Origin: Epiperipatus broadwayi
Taxonomy: Eukaryota > Onychophora > Udeonychophora > Euonychophora > Peripatidae
Direction: 5' to 3'
NCBI GenBank assembly: GCA_028023455.1
Contig: JAQFVV010000013.1
Span: 8,212,411-8,276,410, forward strand
Length of the DNA stretch: 64,000 nucleotides
Shown: piece by piece, positions 51,640 through 64,000 of the stretch
Layout of the letters: each line of letters opens with the position of its first letter
Position numbering within the stretch: the first letter of the stretch is position 1
The notes under the pieces: generated by a model
Told to the model about the DNA's origin: nothing
Seen by the model: the letters and a program-made list of their open reading frames with translations, nothing else
The model's database searches: none
Program-made: the position numbers and the translations under genes

Positions 51640-53700
51640 TGTTTAAATCTGGACCTGCAAAATTAATAACCCAGCTGGGGGATATTGAACTTGTAAATGA
51701 TAACAGTCAGTCACGTAAAAATGTTGTAAATCCCATTTGCTTTAAGGCCCAAAATGGAAGAGACTATAAATGATTTGCTGAATAATGGCATTTTAACAGC
51801 AGGGAAAGAAAAGTCATGGGCTACATCAGTTATAGTTATAATGAAACCAAATGGGACCATTAATCTATGCATTAATCTATGCAGAGACTACTCTGTTCCA
51901 GGTGTGTGCGAGATATTAGTAACACTATAGAAGATCTCTTATTTTGAAAAAGTTGACTAAAGTCCACTTTTTATCAAATTTCCATAATGGATAGAAAGGA
52001 AGAATTGTTACCCATTGTAATCACCTGAAATTATTCAAATGCAACAAGCTTCTTAATGGAATAGCCATTGCACAAAATATATTTCAGCCAAGATAGATAA
52101 CCTATTTCAAGGAACGAAGGAATTATTTCAATTACTGCTGAAACAGAGTATGAGTTGGCAAAATTTGTATTTGAAGTTACGTTCTAAACTAGCAAAAAAT
52201 TGGAGAAAGGTTTTACACATCAAAATGCATTTGGTCTGCCTCTGAAATAAAGTTGTTGGGTCACATTATTAATCAAAAGGGTAAATATCCAAACCCAAAA
52301 AGGTCAAAGCAATTAAAAATGCTGCAAGACCAATGGATTTATAGGCATTTTAGGCCTTCTATATTTTTTCAAAAGTTTTCTGAAAAGCAAATCACACGTG
52401 GTGACACCTTTATACCAATTGCTTAAAAAGAGACATAAATGGAGGTAGAATAAAGAGCATAGAGTCTTCCAGAAAGCAAAAAATTTGCTAACTTCCGATC
52501 AACTCCCTATACACTACGAAATGATCAGAAGGTGACAGTAACCACAGATGCTTCAGAATATGGAGTTGGGGTTATCATTTCATACCACTGCAACAGAGAG
52601 AAATGTTCAATGGCTTCTGCCTCAAACTGCCTCAAACTCCAAAGCTTCTCAAAAAAAAACTACAGACAGCTTAGCAAGAAAGTTTTGCCATCATCTTTAC
52701 TATTAAATAATTTCATCAATATGTGTATTGCCATGAATTTAAAATATACACAGATCATCGACCATTTTAAGAACTTTTCGGAAAATGTAAGAAAGTTCCC
52801 ATCCATGCAAACCAGTGTATGATTTGTTAGATGAATTTATTAGTTGCTTATGACTACAAACTTATAATTAAGCCTGGTAAAGAAATTGGCCATGCTGATG
52901 TCCTACTATATAAACCAGATACATGTGATTTTGGATATAAATTTGCGGAAATAAATTATATAGATTTTATGAAATCTAAAGTGCTTAATAGTTTGATAGT
53001 TATCAAATGGACTAAAAATCATCCTGAAAACAAGACACTAGAGAAATAGATAAAACATGGATGGCCAAAAAGTCAACTTAATTATATAGTTAGTCCAATC
53101 TGGAATGTATGCAAAAGTTTATTAATGTGTAATGGTTGCATACTTATGACCAACTGAGTACTTATACCAATGCAAGGTTAAATTACTACATAATGGATAC
53201 CTAGGAGTAGTCTGGATGAAAGCTTTAGCAAAGTCATAAGTTTAGTGGCATAATATGAGCAAAAATTGAGAAAACAGTGAAGCATTCTGCAGAATGTCAA
53301 TCTATCATAAACTTGTCTCTAAAAAAGTTGCAACCCTGGCAAAGACTTCACATAAAACATGCCAATCCCATGAATTGTTACACCTTTTTGATCATTATAC
53401 ATATATTCCAAATGGACAAAATATAAACTCATCAAAAGTACTAGCATAGATTGTACTATATTAAGAGTATTAAAGAAATTTTTTCCCAAATCATAGGTAA
53501 CCTGAAACTATTGTGACTGATACTGGAGCTAGTTGTGCATCACAACAATTTAAAAATTTTCTGTTGGATAGAGGGATATGTCAAATTTTAACACTGCTGT
53601 ATCACCCTGAATCAAATGGTCTAGCTGAAAAGGCTGTCCAACAGCCTAAATCAATGCTAAAGAAATCTGTATATAGGATATCAATGAAGCATTAATGGAC
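51640..53700 (+). pseudogene. dead Ty3/gypsy pol relic (RT, RNase H, integrase)
   Basis: Fragments in pol order, in shifting frames. RT start (51754-51900): MEETINDLLNNGILTAG, then IVIMKPNG and CRDYSVP, with an in-frame 12-bp tandem duplication of ATTAATCTATGC (51859-51882). The catalytic YxDD region at about 52129-52140 reads ITAE instead. An RT thumb-like segment at about 52235-52330 has LLGHIINQKG. RNase H (from about 52532) has TTDASEYGVGVIISY. A connection segment at 52831-52915 has YDYKLIIKPGKEIGHADVL. The integrase zinc region at about 53190-53300 is full of stops. In the integrase core (53346-53690) the first acidic residue is Lys (HIKHA), while VTDTGAS and SNGLAEKAV remain. No LTRs were found. 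Confidence 0.88.
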
Positions 53701-54300
53701 ACAATATTTTTTCAACATTTCACTCCTTGTATTTCAACAAGGAGAATGGCAAAAATGTTAATGTGAAGAAATTTTTGCATATATGTGTCAATGTTATTAT
53801 TAAGTATAAATATGTTTGGGATAACTTTGTAGACTGCGAAATTTTAAAATCAGCAAAAAAAAAAAAAATGTTTTCTGAGAATAATAACAAAAGTATTCTA
53901 AACAAATAAGGTTAATTCAATTGGACAATCAAAAATTGATTAAAGAGGAACATTAACTATATACAGATTCATCAGATGGAGCTATCAAAATCAGAGAATG
54001 TCAAAATAAAATTAGCAAGTGTCAGAGGAAATACTTTTGTCAAAGAAAAGGAGTATACTAGCACATTTTCAGTTGCGCAAAATGATGAAATACACTGATA
54101 ACCAAATTGAGATAATAGATTTAGCTGCAGCTGAAGAACAAGCAAATGGATTAATGGAGGATTTATTATCACCTAAAAAAGTTAAATATGAAAAAAAGAA
54201 AGCTGAAAAAGAGGAAGAAAGGCCTATGCCATTGCTGAGATGGTCAAGAATACATTAAAAAAACCTTTGTGACTAATAGAATGACTTTCTAGAGTGAAGG
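53701..54300 (+). other. region after the pol relic, possibly its 3' remnant
   Basis: A 79-codon plus-strand ORF (54019-54258, with KKVKYEKKKAEKEEER) is charged and may be the remains of a pol C-terminus or an unrelated chance frame. No LTR, purine tract or known domain is recognisable. Confidence 0.25.
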
Positions 54301-55184
54301 AAGGAGTGAACTATCTGTGCACTTTTGTATATAAATATTGATATTGTAATATAAAACAGACAGAATGCATGAAAAATTTCCCTAGTTATTAATTTACACT
54401 CTAAAAAATTTATATATGTCCCGCATACATTTGAATCTCATTAAAATTAATTTACAAATATAACTTTCCAAAGGATGACCAAGCAACCATAAGTAAAATG
54501 TAGGTCTAAACACAGGTCTTATGAGAATAGATTTATCGGAATCAGACTAATATAAAAAAAAACCTGCAGAGATGTACAATGTTGTCTTCATGTCCTTGGG
54601 CATGGCATGTTGTGATGTAATTAGAAGTAATGCAGGTATATCGTCATTGAGTTTGGCTGTTTGTAAGCTATAGTTACAATGTAGCAAATAACATGTACAA
54701 TCATCATGTGTAGCAATTATACATATTGTGTGTGCATATGAAGTGCAAATAATGAACAGTAGAGATTACAAATTTTAGTTTATTTAAATGATTTTTTTGA
54801 CAATGAATAAACTTATTTGTTAAGTTTAATTTGTTGTAGCATTTATTTTAATAAACTTATTAATATTACTGACTGATGCTGTTAAGAATACATCATTAAT
54901 TTGTGGTAAGTAAAATATTGTCATATAAAAGAATTAAATAAATTTTATCTAACTGTTATCATATATGCATATGTATAATCAAAATTAGATTATAAATTTC
55001 TCACATGATGTTCAATAATGAATTTTAAAAATTAAAATGCAATTCTTGCTATTTTTAATTCTAAAAAAAAGAGAAAAGAAACAAGAATATCAAATATAGC
55101 TAATGGCAGTCTATTTTTTTGCTATGAATTCAAATAAATTTTTCAATTGCCAAAAGACAGATCACAATTTGTTTTAAAGACAAA

Positions 55185-55218
<34 letters not shown>

Positions 55219-58200
55219 ATCAATGAAATATCCTCATAAAATTACTATGAACGACTTTCAATAATCCAATAATGCTATGTATTTAATTTTAAATTAATAA
55301 TGTTTACAATTAAAAGAATCACTAAAGATTTTGGATCAAAAAAACACATTTGAGAGAATTAAGAATCAATAGTAGTGAATAATGTTTTTTTTAATCAAGT
55401 ATTTATATAATAATGAATTACGTAAGCAAATTATTAATTATGACAAGCTAAATTTAAATTCCCTTTCTTCATCATTGCCACAATAAATCATATAACAGCA
55501 AATACAAGTTATTTGGAAAGAAATTATTCAGTTTCGCAGAATTAAATGGAAATGTTAAATAAAATTTCATTTGAATATTTCACTATAGAATGGCTTCAAA
55601 GATCAAACCTAACAATCTTTTATTAAATTAAGATAAAACAAAGTCATGGAACAGAATTTACAACACAATTTACTGAATTGCCAACACAGTTTATGAAGCA
55701 TAATTAATTGAGTTTGAATACAAAATTAACGCAAGCCCATGCAATTCTCATCATTAGTGTAATTCTGGATCACAATGTTTACTATTATTTTGTTTGCATA
55801 TTCATAATTCAATTTTTTTTTTACAATATTTAAGTGAACATAAGATATTAAATTTATCATTGCTATTTTGTTTTGTTTATGATATGCCAAAAAGGGATTA
55901 TCATTTGATGGAATAAATTAAATGAAGTACAATAAAATCAAAAATTGTGTTATAAATAGATCCCCTTTTGACAATGATTATTTTCTATTCAAAGAATATG
56001 AGTGTAAATTGCAAAAAATAAGACATGAAAATGTATGAATTGTGTCTACATATATATATATTCATGTCATTATTAAAAAGAACAAAACATATTTGTGTTT
56101 TATGACATAAAGATGCCTGGAATAAATAGAAGATAATATTTAGATAATTTTCCTTTTTTATTAACTAACTAAAAGTTAAGAATCCATTTATACTTTTGGC
56201 AATGAAGCAAACACAAATTAGTTATATTCTGAGATAGTAAATTTAGAAAAATATATATTGTGCCTCTGTATTTTGTAAATATTTATATCTCACATCATTA
56301 TTTTTTTTATATAATCATTTAATCGCATTTTACCTACAGGTAAAGTACTTTCTTTATTGCAAAATGTGGGTTTAGTTCATAAGTAGAAGTCAAAAGAAAG
56401 TCTTTCATAATCCCATCAAACATCTAATATAAAGGAGATGGGAATTAATCTATAATCAAAAGAATTATCATAAATAGTATATAATTTTTTGATTTCTAAT
56501 GATATACTATCAATACATAAATTTAATGATGATGCAGAATGACCATTAATAACTATATCACATGATGTTTTAGTGAATATTTACTATGAGAAATAATAAA
56601 AATTTAATCATAAAGACAATTTACTGATTGCTTGATGATAACAATAATATTTCAATAATGACATTTTAAATGTAAAATCCAGAGATTTTTTCATTCATAG
56701 GATATTTTGCAAAAGAATCTTGTTAAAGCCAATTAATTTATCAATATACCATACTTAGTAATAATGAACTTAAAAATATGTTTAATTCTATGTTATCTAT
56801 TTATTTTAAAATGGATAAGACTCACAGAGCAAATGAAATCAAAGACTTAATTAATAGCATATATTTCCATTTTTAGATAACCTAGTAGTCAGATAAATTG
56901 TGGAGAATTTATTCATTTTATAAATATTTTGCATTCACATACTTACATGGATACGATATATAATGTAATGGAAGAAAGATTGACCATGTTATTATTGACA
57001 TTTATATAATGAGACATTGATGTTCATGTGCTGGTGCATCACTTATGTAATGGAAATATGGATGAAATACCCTAAGTAATCTTCCACTGGTGATCAAATT
57101 ATATTTTGATCATTTGTTTATGCACTTAAATTGTCCGATCAATTAATAAAAGTCAACAGATTTTTTTTTTTAGCATAAGATAAAAATCCTTAATTTAAAT
57201 ATATAATAATAAAGAAAAATACTGATAATAATTAAGATAATTGATAATTGTCAAACCACATATTCATTCCTCTAAAAATTCTATAATACTATGAATAATG
57301 TCTATATTCCCTGATTATCATCATTTTCAAAAGACCTCACTGATGATCGATTCAAGGAATCTCTTGCATTGTTAATTATTTTTGACTGGGCAAAGTTAAT
57401 ATAGTATCAAGATAACTCTTTGTGATATAAGAGCTACTAATTAACTAAAAATATTTCAACTTTTGCCTGTTCACATTTCAGCAGTAATTTAGTTCTGGGT
57501 ATGATAATTGATGATAATGGTAAATAATATTAAATGAATATAAAAAATGAAATAGACTTCTAACTAAATGGCAACAGATAAATAATTTACTTTATATAAC
57601 AATAATTGTTTAATCGTATATACAGATATTTAGAATGAATGGATGGGTATACATACAAAATATTGGCAAAAATTTTTAAATGCAGATTAAAATTTTAATT
57701 CTAACAGATAATAATATTTAAATATATATATATATTGTAATGGTCAGACTAAGCATGTTTTAATGATTTACATTTTTTTAAAATATAATTTATACAAATG
57801 TCACCTGACTTTGACTTTAGATAGTAGGAAATAGACTGCCACACATATTTTTAATAATCTTTTTATTTAATAGGATAATGATAAGCATTACATAACCCCT
57901 AAATCCAATACCTAGCTACATCATGAAAAACACAAGTTATTCCTTATGAATGAATGAAGACTGTACAATATTACATTTAAAGAGGCTATGCATCATACAA
58001 CAATAGTTTACTTACATTTGGCATAAAACTTACTTTTCTTTTAACATAATCTTTTCTTCAATCTCTTACATATTAGTCTTATTTCATATGCATACAGGAA
58101 TACAAATATTACTTATAAAATGTCCAAGATTTCTTTGCTAAGTTAAATCCTAATCATCTTACATTATAATAATATTAAGACATAGATAATAGAGTACATC

Positions 58201-59570
58201 TGCCATACAGCAAACACAGACTTCAATAAGCTTAAAATATAACTACGTACGGATAAACCTATAAATATAAGACATTTATCTTATCCATAAGTTTCCTAGT
58301 ATAGACATATGCATATATTGAATATGAGATGCCTTTCTACAAAAGTAACTATAAGAAATAGCCATTTTTAGATTCTAATTCCAATTTAATAAAACTACAA
58401 CTTATACAGGGATGACTCGTTTCTAGTCCAATCTCTAATTTATTAGAAAAATAGGAATGAATCCTCGCATATAAATACAGATATATTTAAAATTATTTGA
58501 CAGTGAACAAACAATTGCATATATATATATATATATATACACACTATAAGTTCACCAATACAAAATCTAATTCTCAGCAATCAAATACAGAATTGACTAC
58601 GGACAAATGAACCCGGTGGATACAATTAAATTATTAACTTAAAACTATATCTTACATTATTATCATTAATTTTAAAAAAAAAAATTGACAATTTCTATAA
58701 AATAATATTTGGTTAACATGTATTAAAAGAAAAGTTATTTATAAAATGTTAACATAATATATACATATAATATAGAACAAATTTTTTGTTTGTAATTTTT
58801 TACTTCAGCTCCATTAAAATGCAACTAACTTTAATTAAACTTTTTTAAAAAAAAACAAAAACTTTTGCTTCCTATTTTAAACAATTCATAATATATAGTA
58901 TATCAGTATTAAATACAGACTTAAAACATGTAAGATAAAGTCAAATAATCCCTTTTAAACATAAGACTTACAAACAAGATAACTGTAATTTGTTTTCTTC
59001 CCAAATGGCAAATATTAAACAATTTGTATGTGGCCATAACCGCCATATTCGCAATTTAAAATAAGTATTGTTTCTTCATTTTAACCAGATTTATTTGAAG
59101 TAGTGTGTCAAATATTCATAAGTCCAGGTTAGATTAGTAGGTAATAGTTTATCTCCTTTTACCCACTAAGCACATCGGAGGTCGAATACAGTTTTAATAA
59201 AGTGAAAATCCAAAAAGAATACTGTTATATTTTGGAAAAAATATTGCTTTACTAACCGTAATTTGTATATGTTATAAAGCTAGGATGTGTGATTCTAGAA
59301 GAAATAGAAAAGAATAGAAACTTAAATTGAAAGATATTGTAAGTTTAAAAGGAATGAAAAAAGATTGCTGATAGACAAAAGAAATGTGAATAATAATGCA
59401 GGAAAGTTCTAATAGATTTAAATATAGAAAAGACTAGTATTGTTTGGATTAGAACATTAAGCTATTTAAAACTAATCAAACAAAAAAATAAATATTTGAT
59501 GGTCTAATTGCAGAGGAAAGGGATGTGCATGTACGCAATTAAATGCTTGATAATTAGAGAACTACATGCA
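54301..59570. other. AT-rich interval without identified genes
   Basis: I see no coding region or element. There is a long T run followed by an A run at about 55187-55217, and TA microsatellites at about 56049-56062, 57722-57736 and 58518-58540 (the last followed by ACACAC). No channel exon was found on the minus strand. Confidence 0.6.
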
Positions 59571-60150
59571 TTGTTGGGAGGGGGGTAGCTTAATGTAAAT
59601 AGCTATTTACTTTTATAATAATTAATACCTGATGTTAAACTGTGAACTGTATTGATGCGGTTGCGTCGTAGAATGACAAGAGAAAGGACCCAAAAAAAAA
59701 AGCTGTTGGAAAAGTTGTAGCGACTTTTCTGTTATGACGAATGTCATCCCAGAGACCGAGCCTCTGTAGGTGTAAACAGCCAGATAGGGAACTTAACCAG
59801 ATCGTACCGGTCTTATTTTTATTTGTGTATGCCTGATAAGGCTCATGAGAAGTGTGCAAAGTTAGATTGTGAGTATAAACCATTTTTTAGTTATTTACTC
59901 AGATCTGAGAATAGTAATAACAGAGATTAGTGCTTAATTCATGGGAGTATTAGCATTTAGTGGGATAAAGTCCTCCAATTCAAGGACTAATTGGATCACA
60001 TTAGAAAATGCAGACTTAGGAAAAGATATGTGCGGGAATAACTGTCGGGTGGTCAGTTGTCAGTAGTCATCAGAATTACTGAAGACGAAATTGTATATAA
60101 TGTGTTATGTGTATAAATGTAAATAAATATATTGTCATTTTTATTTTGAT
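59571..60150 (+). mobile_element. possible LTR fragment after a purine tract
   Basis: TTGGGAGGGGGG at about 59574-59585 resembles the polypurine tract of the 46663 element and is followed by a GC-richer block with CpGs (59660-59820). GAGTATAAACC at about 59872 could be a TATA box, and AATAAATATATTGTCA at about 60122 a polyadenylation and end region. No matching second LTR, primer site or target duplication was found. The minus-strand ORF at 59635-59883 has no recognisable domain. Confidence 0.3.
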
Positions 60151-61740
60151 GTTATTTTTTAAAACTTATAGTTTATAATTTTTGTGATTTTGTTGGCATT
60201 CAGCTTTGTGGTTGAATAACACAACAAATACAATAAAAAAAAAATTGTTTTTTTTTTTTTATAAATTTTCCTTTTTTTTAACAGCTCATTCCATTTTTTT
60301 TTTTAATTTTAATTTGCATAACACTTTAATTGCCTCAATTTTTTTTTTAATCTCTTATCTAATTGTGTCATTTGAAATACATTCTTTGACAAGAGAATTT
60401 AATCTTTTTTTTTAAATCTCTCATCCATGTGGGAACCATGGCTGATACTGAAATTAATAATACATTGTTCATTTCAATATATAATTCATTTAACACATTT
60501 TTTCTTTTCAACTTATGGTTAATTTTATGAACCACTTTTTATTTCAATTTTCCTACAATGTTTCAACCATATTATATAGTCATTGTCACAAATTATTCCT
60601 ATAAATCATATGTAAACAAATATATATTCTAAGAATCTACAAAGAATTTCTAAAATAACATAAAAATTATTTTTTACATGTTTTTTTAATAAATTTCTTG
60701 CTTACTTTCATATGCGTTGTCTACATTCATTTAAATTTTAATTTCTTTATTTTTAATTTATAGATAAAGATTAGTTAAAGAAAGTTTATATATAAAAATG
60801 AAAAAACCAGTTTTAAATAGAAAGTGTTACGAATCTAGTGTAATTATAGAAGAATAATTATAATTGAAGGGTATTTTATATAAAAAATGAATTTTAAAAA
60901 AATAATAATTAAAATGTAAAAGGATGTACACACATATGAAAGTAAGCAAAAAGTAAATTTTAAAAAAAATTATGTAAAAAAATATTTTTTATTAGGTTGT
61001 TTTGGAAATTTTTTGTAGATTCTTTGTATATCTCTATGAATAATTCTTGACAATGATCACATATGGTCGAAATGTTGAGAGAAAAAATTGAAATAAAAAA
61101 AAAGGTTCATAAAATATACCAAGATTTGAAAAGACAAAGTATGATAAATCATTATTTTAAAAATATATAAGTATATTGAAATTAATGGACCATGTATGAA
61201 AATAATATAGTGAAATATTTATTACTGATTTTATTTAAAAGTATATTTCTAATTTTCTTTAATATATTATAATGATGTAATAGTAAACATTTTTAATCAT
61301 TGGTCATAAGAAAAAGAATCTCAAATTTTGTACATAATAAAGTGACTGCAATGATTTAACCTTTTATCTATTAAAATGATTAAATGTAGATTTTCATACG
61401 TAAAAAGAAAATTTCATTTGGTTAAAACTACAAACAAATTAAAATAAATTGTCTTTGAATTATTATAAATGATTACCTATTCAAAAACATTATATAGAGA
61501 AAATATACTTAAAAAACAAAAAAAGAAAAAATATTAATAAATGATTTATAAAGATAAATTAAGAAATTTAATTTAGGTGCAAAAAAATCAAAATAAAATA
61601 AAGAAATGAAATTCTTTCCATAGGTTTTTGAAAGTTGTATAACTTGACAAAATGAGTTACTTTTTTGAAATATATATATCTTATTAAACTACTCAACAAT
61701 CTGATAATATCTTCAAAATATATTTTTTATGTGACATTCT
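60151..61740. other. AT-rich interval with homopolymer runs
   Basis: No gene or element recognised. The ORF at 60206-60415 is poly-T-derived low complexity. Confidence 0.6.
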
Positions 61741-61747
61741 AAAATCT

Positions 61748-61807
61748 TATTTGACCCAAATTCTAATGATAGATTTATTATTTGACCCAAATTCTAATGA
61801 CAGATTA
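61748..61807. repeat. 30-bp tandem duplication
   Basis: TTATTTGACCCAAATTCTAA occurs at 61748 and 61778, with the following TGATAGATT / TGACAGATT differing by one base. Confidence 0.9.
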
Positions 61808-62203
61808 AGTTATCACAATAATACCAAACTTTACTGTCAGGGCACTTGTGTAAATCTATATTGGCAAAATAGGTGAATTTTTGAGCATAGGCAGGCAGTA
61901 GGCCACTTTCAGCTAGATAATCATCTAGACAACTACTTGATGATAATGAATAATACATAATGTTGAGTTAGTATAATAATTTCATCAAAGCCAAGTAAGT
62001 TTAACACTTAAAGTACTGACATAGCTATTTCACAGTAAAACTGTAGATGATGCCATTTGCTATTCAGTCTAAGCTTCTTTCTTTTTTTACTTGATAGTAA
62101 CAATCGTAATCTGACTGAATTTGATCTCTCTCTGATCACAGTTTGATTTCTATAGCATATTTCAACTCATTCAAATGTTTCTATCAACTGTCACAATTTT
62201 ATA

Positions 62204-62271
62204 TCAACCAATGGGATGCTTTCCTTTTCTATAGCTTCTCAACCAATGGGATGCTTTCCTTTACTATAGTT
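62204..62271. repeat. 35-bp tandem duplication
   Basis: TCAACCAATGGGATGCTTTC occurs at 62204 and 62239, each followed by CTTT.CTATAG. The 62-codon ORF that spans it is a by-product. The remaining sequence to 64000 is AT-rich with nothing recognised. Confidence 0.9.
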
Positions 62272-64000
62272 CCATCAATTGACCAAAAACATATTTGTTA
62301 TGGCTTAAAAGTCAATACCTACAAATACTGAACTATTTTTCTAAAATATAATAATCCTTTAAGTGATTTTTTTTAAATGACTTAATTCTAGTACTGATTT
62401 CTTGCACAACAACTCATTAAGTTAATTAGCTGTTTTTCACATAAATTAATTAGTTGATTTTTCACTTTATTTTAATTATAAAAAATCCAAAAAATAAAAT
62501 TACATGTTTGAAATCATGCTTATGTATTTTGAAAATATGACTTTACCTTTTTAGTTTTTAAAATCCTTACTTCTATGTATTAAAATTTTCAAATTGACCT
62601 TTTTATACACTTTAAAATGATTTATATAAGATTGGCTCTTACAAGCCATCATCACATTCTGAAACTAAATGCCTAACAAAATTCATTTATAATGTACATC
62701 TTTGAACTTACATATATTGAATTTTAAAATGTACGTAAACAATTTTCCTTAAACATTAAATTTTTATTTCTTTAAAATAAATTGTTTTATATCGTTATGA
62801 ATATTTCTCAGTTGCAAATGCCATCACTACTCTTAAACAAATTTAAAATACTATAATAATAAAATCAGTGAAAGATTCACAGTATTATATTTTCTAATAT
62901 ATTTTTTTAATTTATTATTCTTTTTTTTTCTTTAATCAGTGTTACCATGTGTAAACATTTTTAATCATATTGTCATGATAATTTATTTATTCTACTCTTA
63001 GCTTTAAATTTTCTAAACTACCTTTAATAGGCTCCATATCTGGTATTTGTCAGGTCTCCATAAGCAATTTTGAGATTTATTTAAACTCAGAACTCAATTT
63101 GTACTTTGGGATTTGATTTAACTACTCACAATATATAAAAGGCAATTACAGAAAACTATTAGCATTTAACATCTTATTAATGATGATAAGTTAATTTGAT
63201 TAAAGGGAAACTGATGATATAATTCAATTTTTTGGTTTAATATCAATACTATTTATAAACTTGTTATATTAAATTGTATTTATTTTATAATATAATAAAT
63301 GTTACTTTTTAATATATATATATCTGTAAAAGTCTCTGCATACTTTTCTTTTAAGGTAACAATAAAAGGCTAGACTTGACTACTAACATATGTAGCATAC
63401 AACATTAATCTATGAAAAACTTTATATCAGATAAACCTACAGTCTTAAATGCACCATTATTAATGTTATGCCTTGAAATGGCCTTCCTCAAAGAGCTATG
63501 TTCAATGAAGAAGTTTGAATTAAAGTAAAGGTGATTGTAAGTAGATGTAGACAATGCTATACCACTAAATATCAACAGATTATGACCATTATTTGTATTT
63601 TATTTATATGAAGTTTGATTTGCAATTTATTTATTCATACAACATATTTAATAGAACATTCCGAGAATCCAATTCCTAGTGTCATATGGTCCACAAACTT
63701 TTTTCCCAAAAAAGTTGTTTCAAAAATACATTGTGAAATAAGAATTCCATTAAAATTAAAATGAGAATTTGCTTTAGTTATTTTGAACACATTACATAAT
63801 TACACCTTTTTATATAGAAAATGACATACTATATTCAAAACAAAAATATAACACAAGTATAAAAATAATACATTTTATTAATTTTTTTTTTTAAAAAAAG
63901 AACTCCAATGGCATAAAACCTGCTATAGATTTGTACTCAGATTTATATTCACACAAAATTTCTAAATAAATATATATGTATATAAATTAAAAGGTTAACA

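Noticed and set aside
38706-64000. Upstream channel exons (N-terminus, S1-S2)
   Set aside because: I looked for minus-strand sequence encoding the AEMIAKMHIRG motif and for exon-like blocks and saw none; a translated search is needed to be sure.

Overview
The window is very AT-rich (roughly three quarters A+T by eye), has GT-AG introns of up to 19 kb, and is full of decayed LINE, LTR and TTAA-type elements. This is a large animal genome, not a prokaryote. The only conserved host gene I can support is a partial NALCN-type sodium leak channel gene on the minus strand (orthologue of Drosophila narrow abdomen). Its peptides look more like arthropod or other protostome NALCN than the human protein, from memory of those families. 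I suggest a large-genome protostome such as a chelicerate, other arthropod or mollusc; the species is not resolved.

Gene layout, in transcription order (right to left): six exons at 38622-38705, 34212-34351, 15198-15326, 14491-14636, 4953-5095 and 4727-4831. They join in one uninterrupted frame and encode homologous domain I of the channel, from just before S3, through the S4 sensor, S5, the long extracellular loop and the pore with its QEGW selectivity glutamate, to S6 and the start of the I-II linker. Exons for the N-terminus, S1 and S2 (upstream) and for domains II-IV (downstream) were not found and should lie outside. The introns are about 4.3 kb, 18.9 kb, 0.56 kb, 9.4 kb and 0.12 kb.

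The rest is intronic or flanking DNA with repeats. From left to right: a CpG-bearing, GC-richer stretch (about 1.4-3.8 kb); copy 1 of a dispersed repeat called A here (about 4.0-4.64 kb); two inverted copies of one LINE family (8.1-9.6 kb minus, 10.7-12.4 kb plus) with a tRNA-like fragment and a 93-bp tandem duplication between them; a foldback hairpin (17.8-17.9 kb); a CpG-rich 200-bp segment (18.15-18.35 kb); a possible solo LTR (19.2-20.8 kb); an almost identical 800-bp tandem triplication (22.3-24.7 kb); and a 137-bp duplication (31.8-32.1 kb).

Upstream of the first visible exon lies a three-layer nest. Copy 2 of repeat A (42.1 kb, continuing at 49.66-50.37 kb) is interrupted at a TTAA by a piggyBac-like non-autonomous element. 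That element is in turn interrupted by an LTR retrotransposon (42.8-48.4 kb) with 1.7-kb LTRs, a broken gag and no pol. Further right are a dead Ty3/gypsy pol relic (51.6-53.7 kb), a possible LTR fragment after a purine tract (59.57-60.15 kb), and small tandem duplications. I found no convincing novel coding system. The most noteworthy structures are the nested insertion with its paralogous empty site and the triplicated 800-bp unit that carries a coding-like segment inside the channel gene.
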